Below, in pieces: positions 56,702 to 64,000 of a DNA stretch of 64,000 nucleotides; the first letter of the stretch is position 1, and the number at the start of each line of letters is the position of its first letter. The DNA comes from Mastigamoeba balamuthi. Taxonomy: Eukaryota; Evosea; Mastigamoebida; Mastigamoebidae. The notes beneath the pieces are model-generated. The model was not told where the DNA came from. It did not search any database and worked only from the letters and a program-made list of their open reading frames with translations. The stretch covers positions 200,731 to 264,730 of the forward strand of contig CACRSC010000003.1 of NCBI GenBank assembly GCA_902651635.1, given 5' to 3'. The translations under genes and the position numbers were made by a program.

Positions 56702-58056
56702 TCAGCGCCTCCCGGGATCTTGGCCCACCTCCCGTTCGTGGCCGTCGCAGTGGGTGTCGCTGTGGTCCTCGAGCTCTCGTACACGGCAGCGCAGCTCCTC
56801 GTTCTCGCGCTCCAGCTCGTCGATCCTCTGCATCACCGCCTCGGCAGTGTCGGCCGTGCGCGTCACGGGCAGCCCCCGGACGGCGTACATCCGCTCGTCG
56901 ACCCTGCGGCCCACGTTGGCCATGTCGACGAGCCACCCGGGCTCCACGACGTACACGCCGGGCACACTGAGCGCAGCGACGACCTGAGCGGCCCGTTTGA
57001 GCGAAAAACGAAGCCAGAACGGGCGTCTCCCGCGCCTCGCTTGTCGGCTCGGTGGCGACCACGTGCGTCACGCCCTCGCGCAGCTTGAGGCTCACCGTGG
57101 CCCCCAGCTGCTCGAGGAACCTGAGCACCTGCTTCTCGAGGCGCGAGTCCTCGGGGCCGAAGACGCCCGACAGCAGCAGCGAGACGCCGCACAGCGCCTC
57201 GGCCTTAACGCTGCGCACCTCGGGGAGGACGTCGAGCGTCGCGTTGGCGTTCTCGAACGCCCCGCGGTGTATCGCGACGAGCTGCTCCTCGATGCGCAGG
57301 AGCTCCGTGTCGAGCGCGGGGTCGAACTCCAGCGAGCCGCTCCACGGCAGTATCTGCGAGGGCCACCTGCTGGTGTAGCGCAGGAAGGGCCTGGTGTACA
57401 GGACGCTGTCGACGAACCTCCACCACACCCTCCACGAGTTGTCGACTGGCGGGCCGTGTGAGCCGGTGGGGTGGGGCTGCCGCGTGCTGATGACGGTCGT
57501 GGAGGAGTCGCCAAACACGGGGAAGAACCACTTGCGGCCTTCGTCGAGGCCCGTGGCGATCTTCTCGCACGACCTCGCGGGCCTGCCGCAGCGGCCGAGA
57601 TAGGGGAGCAGCTCGCCGAGCTCTGGGATGTCGTCTGCCGTGAACACACGCTGCCCAAAGAAGCCATCCACGTTCATCATCGACAGGAACTGCGACACCG
57701 GCAAGCAGCCGTTTTCAGGGCCCATCGAGCGCCGTGCGAGAGCTCACCGTGTGGGTGTACTCGCGCGAGGCCGAGGTGTAGACAAAGAGGTGGTAGAGAG
57801 GGGACACGGCCTCCAGGAGGTGCCTCAGGAACGGCCTCGGGCACCCCGTCACTCTCTTGCCCATGACCTCGACAGAGAACTCGCCCTCGGGCCTCCCTGC
57901 CCTGTAGGACCTGGCGAGGGGCGCCGAGGGCTCGAAAGAGGAGTTGCAGAGCGTGTGGTCGAGATCAAACACCGCTATCAGCTTCCTCTGCTCTCTCAGC
58001 TCCGTGGGGGAGAACAGCTGCGCCTGAGGGGGTGTCAGTGTCTCCTGGAGGCACAC
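56702..58056 (-). CDS. FCP1-like RNA polymerase II CTD phosphatase (FCPH + BRCT)
   Basis: Exons at about 58030-57748, 57689-57021 and 56983-56702; the first exon's start is not settled (the frame runs open to 58056 and a splice upstream is likely). KLIAVFDLDHTLCNSSF holds the D-x-D-x-T catalytic motif of HAD-type FCP/SCP phosphatases. PRPFLRHLLEAVSPLYHLFV and YTSASREY are the next conserved block. GQRVFTADD and SCEKIATGLD follow. Where canonical FCP1 has the Asp-Asp pair (VIIDDR) this protein reads FPVFGDSSTTV, keeping one Asp. A BRCT domain comes next: LLLSGVFGPEDSR, LGATVSLKLREGVTHVVATE, VYVVEPGWLVDMANVGRR. A short coiled coil (DELERENEELRCRVRELED) ends it. The family dephosphorylates the RNA polymerase II tail in the nucleus. 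Intron 2 is only 37 nt. Confidence 0.82.
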
Positions 58057-58200
58057 CCCGCGTGGTATGGCACGAGCATGTTAGGGCGCCCGCCTCTGTT
58101 CATTTCCTCTAGTTCGACACAGTGGTGATATCAGCGCAACGGGGAACTGGAGGCACAAAAAGATCTCATTGATTTCCATATGTTCGCGCCGTTGCCCCGC

Positions 58201-58806
58201 TCAGTGGCAAATCGCCGGTGCAGCACCCTCGGGGTGCATGCCAAAGTACGAGACCCCGTCGCTCTCGACCCTCCACGCGGTCCCTGCGGGGGGACAAATA
58301 ACGACTCAGTGACGGTTGTGCAGTTTCAAAAAATGGAGGGCGGGGTCAGCGGTTACCGTTCTCCTCGACGATAACGTCCCCGACGAGCGTGCCGCGCTGC
58401 TTCGTTGCCCCGCACTTCCTGAAGTGCGTCCACGGCTGCCGCACGAAACCCCGCAGGTCAGGAACCGTCTGTAACCGGCGCATAAACGGAGGCAGAAGCG
58501 CACGAAGACTTGGACGACTGCAGGGTCGCTGATCCACGTGCCCGACTCGACGCCCATGACGCGCATCGCCGCCGCCATCGTCGACGAGATCACGGCGACC
58601 TTGCAGAAGTCCGAGGGGAACTTGGGCTGCGCGCAGACGCCGTCGACGTAGAACTCGCACGTGGACGTGTAGTAGTGGTGCACTGCCAGGCGCTGCACGC
58701 CCGCTGACGGCTTGTGGCCCTGCCCGTCGACCACGTGCACCACCTCCACGGTGCTGCCAGTGTGCTCGGCAAAGTGGTCCTTCTTCTGAACCTTGAAGTT
58801 GGCCAT
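58201..58806 (-). CDS. Unrecognised 165-aa protein
   Basis: Exons 58806-58504, 58468-58357 and 58283-58201 join in phase. The protein begins MANFKVQKKDHFAEHTGSTV and has STCEFYVDGVCAQPKF, GVESGTWISDPAVVQVFTV, RQPWTHFRKCGATKQRGTLV and ends YFGMHPEGAAPAICH. Start, stop, splice signals and codon use all look genuine. There is no signal peptide or membrane helix, and five Cys and several His are scattered. I do not recognise the fold or family; it is a small, probably soluble, lineage-restricted protein. Introns are 35 nt and 73 nt. Same strand as FCP1-like and TPR-CHAT neighbours. Confidence 0.7.
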
Positions 58807-58957
58807 CTCGGGTCTCAGAGCTGTTGGTGCTCGGGGTGCGGTTTTTGTGTTAACTGACGAGAAGATCCTAACCGGGGAGATTGTCTTCTTGTCTCAAGAT
58901 ATTTCTGTCCCAGAGTAGTATCTTCAGTTCTGTTTCAGCTCGCACCCTGGCTGAGCC

Positions 58958-61900
58958 CTACACTCCTCCTATGTAGACGTAGCTGGCCCAGTGCAGGGGG
59001 TTACGAGTGTCTGTCCGCATTCTCATTGAGGCTCGCTGCAGCGACGCTGCGACGCTGCCGCTGCTCCCCACGAGCTCTGCGTAGAAGTACTCCATGAACT
59101 TGGCCGAAACAGCGTCCGGAGCCCACAGCGACGACACCGTGTCGGGGGCCCACAGCGACGCCACGACTCCCCGAGCCCCTGCGCCCAGGAACGCCTTCGC
59201 CAGCCCGATGGCGCACTCCTCGTCCTTGAGCTCTGCGCGCTGTTGAGACGATCGGCTGCCCAGGGGGCTGAGATGAGAACAAACCGAAAGAAGCCGTCGA
59301 GGAGGACGAGAAGACGATGAACGGGGCTCCCTGGAGCTGCAGCGACTGGATGTCCACAGACCGCAGCCAGCCATCGTCCGGCCCTGCCCGCGAGAGCGCC
59401 AGGGCCCCGCTGGGCCCCCAGTCGTCCTCGAAGAACAGCGTGGGCCTGCTGTGCGTGGCAAAGTGCACGAGGCCCGCCGTTGGTAGCATCTCGAGGACCT
59501 TCGCCCTCGAGGCGCTCTCCCCGACCAGCAGTCCCTGCTCGTCGGCCTTGAGGATCTCGATCACCCGGCGGGCCTCGGCCACGGCTGTGGGCAGGGCGCA
59601 CTCGGGCTCCTTGTTGCCGGGCACGAGGGGCATGGGGGCCGGGTTTCCCACGACCAGGGCCTTGGAGAAGTCGACGGTGTGCCTCTTGGACAGCGCGCGG
59701 AACACGCGGATCGAGGGGCTGGAGAGGAACGTGAGAGCGACCCCGAGAGGCACCACGTCGCCCGGCAGCGTCAGCGCGGCGAAGGGGACCTGCCACAGGT
59801 GGCCGTGTGGCACCACGACTACAGTCCGGTTGCAGTCGCCCCGCCTCGTGAGGTCCTTGAGCCTCGCGGAGAAGGACGCGTTGTCAAAGAGCAGCGAGCC
59901 GAGCTCGTAGATTCCCTTCTGCTGGATGAGGCCGTTCTGGCAGTCCTTGATGAGCTGCTGCAGCCTCCCGTACGCTCTGGCCCCTCCTTCCTGCGCGAAC
60001 GACACCAGTTGCTCCACCGCCACGTCGACACCGTTGGCGCCCTCGATCGCGACCCACGCCCACACGCCCTCCTGAGGGTCTTCCTTGAACACGATAAACG
60101 ACGCCTTGCTGCGCGCCAGCTCCAGCATGTCCTCCTCCTTGATGGGGCCTTCGCCCTCCTCTCCGGAGATGGCCGCTGCCAGCGCGACGAACCTCGCCTT
60201 GTCCTCGACGACGAGGGCCTCGAGGGCTTGCCCCTTGTCGATGAGTATCGGGACCAGCAGGTTCGCCGCCTTGCGCTGGTGCCTCTGCGTCGCCAAGGGG
60301 TCGCTCATGTCGCCTTGGGCGTTGATGTCGATGGCCGCGGTCAGGTGCGCCGCTGCCTGATCGCGGTCGCCCACCGCGACCAGCGACCGCCCGAGGAGGA
60401 AGCGAGCCGCTGCCTCTCCCGGGGCGCACGACAGTTCCTGGGCGATTGCGAGGTCCTTCTCGTACTGCTCGATGGCGCGGGGGTGGTCCTTGAGCCCTGC
60501 GAGGGCGTTTCCGAGGTTCCTGTGAGCGCGACCCTCGAAGCTGCGGTCCTGCGCCTCGCCAGTTACTCTTACCTGCTCGCCGTACTGCTCGACGGCGTGC
60601 GACCACTCGCCCAGAGCCTCGTACGCGCTGCCGATGTTTCCCAGGGCCAAGGCCTCTGCTGTCTTGTCCTCGAGCTCCTTCCCGATGGCGAGGTCGCGCT
60701 GGTACCACTCGATGGCCTTGCGGTAGTTCCGAATGCTCTGGTACGCGCTCCCGATGTTGCCGCACGCGATGCCCTCGCCCGCGCGGTCTCCCGTGGCCCT
60801 GGCGGCCTCGAGGTGGGCCTTGTGGCTGAACACCGCGTGCTTGAAGTCGCCGATGGCGTGCTGGGCCCTCCCGAGGTTGCTGTAGCCCCGGCCCTGCTCG
60901 GCGACGTCCCCCGCCTCCTTGGCGAGCTTGGCGTGCAGCTCGTGGAACTCGACCGCCTTGTCGTTGTCGCCCAGCCCCGCGTGCGCCAGCCCGATGCACC
61001 CGCAGGCGCGGGCCTCGCCGACGACGTCGCCCGTCTCGTGCGCGGCCTCTCGGTAGGCCGTGTAGCTCTCGAGCGCCCTGGCGTAGTCGCCCAGCCCGTA
61101 GTGCGCGTTGCCGATGTTGCTGTGCGAGATGGCCTCGCCCGCCCTGTCGCCGAGCTCCCGCGCGATGGCCAGGTCCTGCTCGTGGTGCTGCACGGCCTCG
61201 GCGAACTGGCCCATCGCGTGGTACGCGGCCCCGAGGTTGCTGTGCGCCATCCCCTCGCCCGCGCGGTCCGCCAGCGCCGCGCAGACCTCGAGGTGCCGCT
61301 GGTGCAGCGCGACGGCCTCCTCGTCCTGCCCGAGCCTGTGCCTCGCGTTGCCCGCGCAGCAGAACTCCACCCCCGCGGCCGCCCGGTCCCCCAGCGCCTC
61401 GTACAGCACCGCTGCCTGCTTGTGGCTCTGCGCCGCCGCCTCGTCGTCGCCCAGCGCGCCGCGCGCGTACCCGAGCCCGCTGTTGGCGCGCGCCTCCCCG
61501 CGCCTGTCGCCCGCGGCCGCCGCGATCTCGAGGTGGCGCTCGTGCAGCTCCGCGGCCCGCGCGTAGTCCCCGAGGCCGTGCAGCGCCGACGCGAGGTTGC
61601 TGCACGCCACGCCCTCGCCCGCGCTGTCCCCCAGCTCCCGCGCGAGCTCCAGGCTGCGCCCGACCGCCTCCGCGGCCTTGGCGAACTCGCCCGCGCTGTG
61701 CCACGCGTTGCCCGCGTTGAGCAGCGCCCGCGACTCCGCGGCCCTGTCGCCCCGCGCCCTCGCGATCTCCGCGGCCCGCGCGTGCGACTCGGCGGCCCCG
61801 GCGTGGTCCCCGCAGGCGCTGAGCGCCGTGCCGAGCCGCGTGCAGGCGCTGGACTCTGCGGGGCCGTCGCCGGAGCTGGCGGCCGCCGCGCGGGCGCGGG

Positions 61901-62134
61901 AGAGCGAGTCGACGAGGGCAGCGCCCGTGAGCTCGGGCTCAGAGGCCCGCGTCCGCGACTTGGCCGACGACGCAGACGACGCTGGGCGGCTGCCTCCGTT
62001 GCTCTGGGGGAGGGGGAGGGGAGACTGTCAGGGGAAGGATGAGGGAGGGCCACAGGAGGGACCTTGGAGGACGAGGGCCTGCGGGCTGCGGGCTCGGGGC
62101 CCACGCGGGAGCGTTTGGACGCCCCACACCCCAT
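58958..62134 (-). CDS. TPR-CHAT protein with Cys-to-Ser active site
   Basis: Exons 62134-62063, 62003-59285 and 59232-58958 give 1021 aa. MGCGASKRS is a myristoylation/palmitoylation-type start, so membrane attachment is likely. From about residue 80 to 590 there are a dozen or more tetratricopeptide repeats of about 40 residues (GEGVACSNLASALHGLGDYA, GEAISHSNIGNAHYGLGDYA). A CHAT domain (caspase-like, clan CD) follows: VVVVPHGHLWQVPFAALTLP, and GLVHFATHSRPTLFFEDDW with the catalytic His. The Cys position, normally in VLSAC-x-TG, reads VFSSSSTASFELKD. GLAKAFLGAGARGVVASLWA and the family's ending are intact. The layout is that of TPR-CHAT proteins and separase relatives, which are peptide-cleaving or scaffold proteins. 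Here the nucleophile is Ser, so protease activity is doubtful. Confidence 0.88.
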
Positions 62135-62335
62135 GGGCTATTTTTGCTCTCGGAGATGCGGCAATCTAGGAAGCCCGCCGGCGCCGGCAGAGAAGGGGGG
62201 AGGGGGGCGCTGAGCGTTCGTCGAAATAACTCTAGCGTTATCGCGTTCATTCTGCTGGTGCTACTCCGAGCTCTCAGCCGCCCTGGCACTCGGCCTCCCT
62301 GCTGGCCCGTTGGCCTTAATTTGAGGAACTGGGGG

Positions 62336-63443
62336 TCACTTGGCCGCGGCCTCTGTGTCCTCCTGCTGGGCCTGCAGCCCCTCGTCGTCGAGCCTCCTCT
62401 TCTTGCGCTGGGGCTCCTCGGCCTCGGAGACCGCCTCGGGCGCCAGCCCCGACGACACGGCAGCGCACAGCGCCTCGAAGCCGGCCCCCCAGACGGCGGA
62501 CTTGCTCTCGAGGGCGCTCGTGTCGACCGCTGCGTTCCTCGCAGCCTCGAGCAGCGTTATCATCGCGTCCACGACCCTCGCGTAGACGCTGTCCGCGAAG
62601 TCCCGCACCTGCACGGCGACGTCCTCCTCCTCCTCGGGGTCCCTCCGCGCCAGCCCCGCGACGTCCGCTCGCTCTGCGGCAGCGCCAGCGGCTCTCTGAG
62701 CCCCGGGGGGCCGCTGGGGAGGGCGCTGCTGTCCGCACCCTCGGAGAGCGCGTCTCCGATCTTGACGACCGCGCAGACGGAGGCGACGCTGACAGAGGGC
62801 ACCTGGGCCTCGATCCACTCGGCGGCGCGGGCCACGGCGTGCTCGACGGGCGCCGTGCTGCCGTAGGCCTCGTCGTCGCGCCAGTGCGGGCACGTGCCCG
62901 TGTGCCAGCGCTCGTCGCAGTCGGGGCACTCGTAGTCGTCGGGCTCCTCGAACGACGCCTTGTACTGCTCAAACGCCTCCCCGATGCGCGACACCACCTG
63001 CGCCACGTCGTCCTCCAGCCCCACGTCCCACCACTCGGCCACGATCTGGGCGGGCGGTGGCGGCGTGCGGAAGAGCGAGCGTTGAGGAGGGGGAGTGGGG
63101 GAGAAGCAGTGAGGAGCCCCCAGCGTGTTTCGCGGCGGTTTTTTTGGACTGCTGCTGTGGAGGCGGGAGGACACCTGGTCCGAGACAGAGCCCAGCGAGC
63201 CCTGGATCGAGGCGATGTCGGCCCTGACAGAGCTCAGCTGGCTCTCCAGGGTCGCCTGGCGCTGTCCTCGGGCCCGAGGAGCGAGGGCGTCGGGGGGAGA
63301 GAGGAAAACAAACAGTCAGGAGAGCGAGAATGCCAGGTGGGGGGGCTGCTGGAGGGCCCGAGGGGCCCTGGCACCTCTCGGAGGTTCTGGAGGGCCTGGA
63401 GGAGGCGCTTGGCACGGCGGGGAGCGGAGTCGCCGGAGGACAT
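62336..63443 (-). CDS. Unrecognised 266-aa protein with Cys/His cluster
   Basis: Exons 63443-63375, 63261-63175, 63045-62739 and 62673-62336 all fit in phase. It starts MSSGDSAPRRAKRLLQALQN. A short coiled coil (ATLESQLSSVRADIASIQGS) leads to IVAEWWDVGLEDDVAQVVSR and then DDYECPDCDERWHTGTCPHW, a compact C-x2-C...H...C-x-H cluster that could bind zinc. A helical C-terminal part follows: VAVQVRDFADSVYARVVDAM, then EPQRKKRRLDDE, a likely nuclear localisation signal. No known domain can be named. It is probably nuclear. Head-to-head with the Rac gene, same strand as TPR-CHAT. Confidence 0.72.
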
Positions 63444-63847
63444 CTTTCAAGCAGCGAGCAAACGTCGAGCACAGACGACGTAATTGTGTGACCTCGAAAT
63501 ATCTGTCCAAACGGCTTCCCCGATCGAGGGTCGGCGGCCGCGATCGGGGGCCGACAGCCGGGCGACTCTTGAGCGGTCGTCGCGACTCTTCGGAACTGAC
63601 CTGGTTTCAAATTCTGACCCGTCAGGAGTTATTCTCGGATCTCGACCTCGGGAAAACTGGCGCTGCGGGCACCGGCTGCGTGCACGTTGCCGCCACGTTG
63701 TGCGGTGTTCTGCACTCTGCGGGGAGTGTGCGGTTGCGCGATTTCCGGCTCGGTTCGGTTGGATCCGGAGAGTGAATCATGTGACTTTTTGCTATTCGCG
63801 GAAGGCCTGCCCCAGGGACCATACCATTAGTATAAGAACACCCAATC

Positions 63848-64000
63848 ATGACCATGGTTACTGCGCCGACCCGTGTCACGATGCAGAGCATCAAGTGCGT
63901 CGCGGTGGGGGACGCCGGCGTCGGCAAGACCTGCGTCCTGACAAGTTTCGCCTCCAACGGGTTCCCTCAAGTGTACACTCCCACGGTCTTCGACAACTAT
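63848..64000 (+). CDS. Rac/Rho-family small GTPase, cut by window edge
   Basis: The frame from 63848 reads [20 protein letters not shown], then [14 protein letters not shown] (P-loop), then [10 protein letters not shown] (switch I effector loop), which is diagnostic for Rac/Cdc42/Rho. Rac-like proteins usually start MQ(S/A)IKCVVVG, so Met at 63881 may be the true start, with the upstream ATG codons giving an extra 11 residues. Only the first third is in the window. Rho GTPases control actin and membrane dynamics and are lipid-anchored by a C-terminal CAAX, not seen here. Confidence 0.9.
   Translation, partial: MTMVTAPTRVTMQSIKCVAVGDAGVGKTCVLTSFASNGFPQVYTPTVFDNY

Noticed and set aside
59679-62042. 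787-codon plus-strand frame opposite TPR-CHAT
   Set aside because: Codon-bias shadow of the TPR repeats; no domain, whereas the minus strand has clear TPR and CHAT motifs.

Overview
The window is nuclear DNA of a GC-rich, intron-dense, gene-dense eukaryotic microbe. Nearly every gene is split by short spliceosomal introns (about 35 to 490 nt), and there are no operons or Shine-Dalgarno signals. The gene set is eukaryotic: RFC3, FCP1-type CTD phosphatase, GPATCH1, PIG-M, G alpha, Rac, coactosin/ADF-H, kinesin, RhoGAP and cathepsin B. The wealth of Rho and actin regulators would suit a free-living amoebozoan, but that placement is inference and the species is not proven by the sequence.

Layout. 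1-6.1 kb: a partial sulfotransferase-like gene (-), a secreted GH20 beta-hexosaminidase (+) and an MFS drug-transporter-like gene (+) interrupted by an AT-rich block. 6.4-10.4 kb: a nitroreductase (-), a decayed pectin-lyase relic, and an Ala/Glu/Arg coiled-coil protein (-). 10.6-15.7 kb: the most striking locus, 17 phase-consistent exons that join a RhoGAP domain, an SH3 domain, a coiled coil and a C-terminal kinesin motor, with key catalytic residues altered at both ends. 15.9-17.1 kb: a tandem ADF-H protein. 17.5-26.9 kb: two divergent small secreted paralogues that share a TGACGTCA palindrome near -95, a histidine phosphatase, dihydrolipoyl dehydrogenase, a 0.93-kb inverted duplication carrying tails of both neighbouring genes, and several gene relics. 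26.9-38 kb: PIG-M, an ITPase/XTPase-like protein, RFC3, tRNA-Met, a ROK fructokinase, a divergent G alpha and a cathepsin B. 38.3-49.6 kb: three tandem SLC35F6-like transporters, the first two separated by a roughly 5-kb AT-rich island with a broken piggyBac-like transposon. 49.8-64 kb: GPATCH1 (with a probable assembly duplication inside it), tRNA-Pro, an unfamiliar Cys-rich membrane protein, an FCP1-like phosphatase, two unrecognised genes, a TPR-CHAT protein whose catalytic Cys is Ser, and the start of a Rac GTPase.

The genes form no single pathway. There are themes: cytoskeleton and small-GTPase control (fusion protein, ADF-H protein, G alpha, Rac), lysosomal or secreted digestion (hexosaminidase, cathepsin B, pectin-lyase relic, secreted paralogues) and recurrent pseudo-enzymes. 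Three single-N positions (938, 5213, 52047) look like contig joins, and at least the last sits on a duplicated contig end. Exon boundaries were chosen by hand from reading-frame continuity and GT/GC-AG signals, and none has been tested against RNA.
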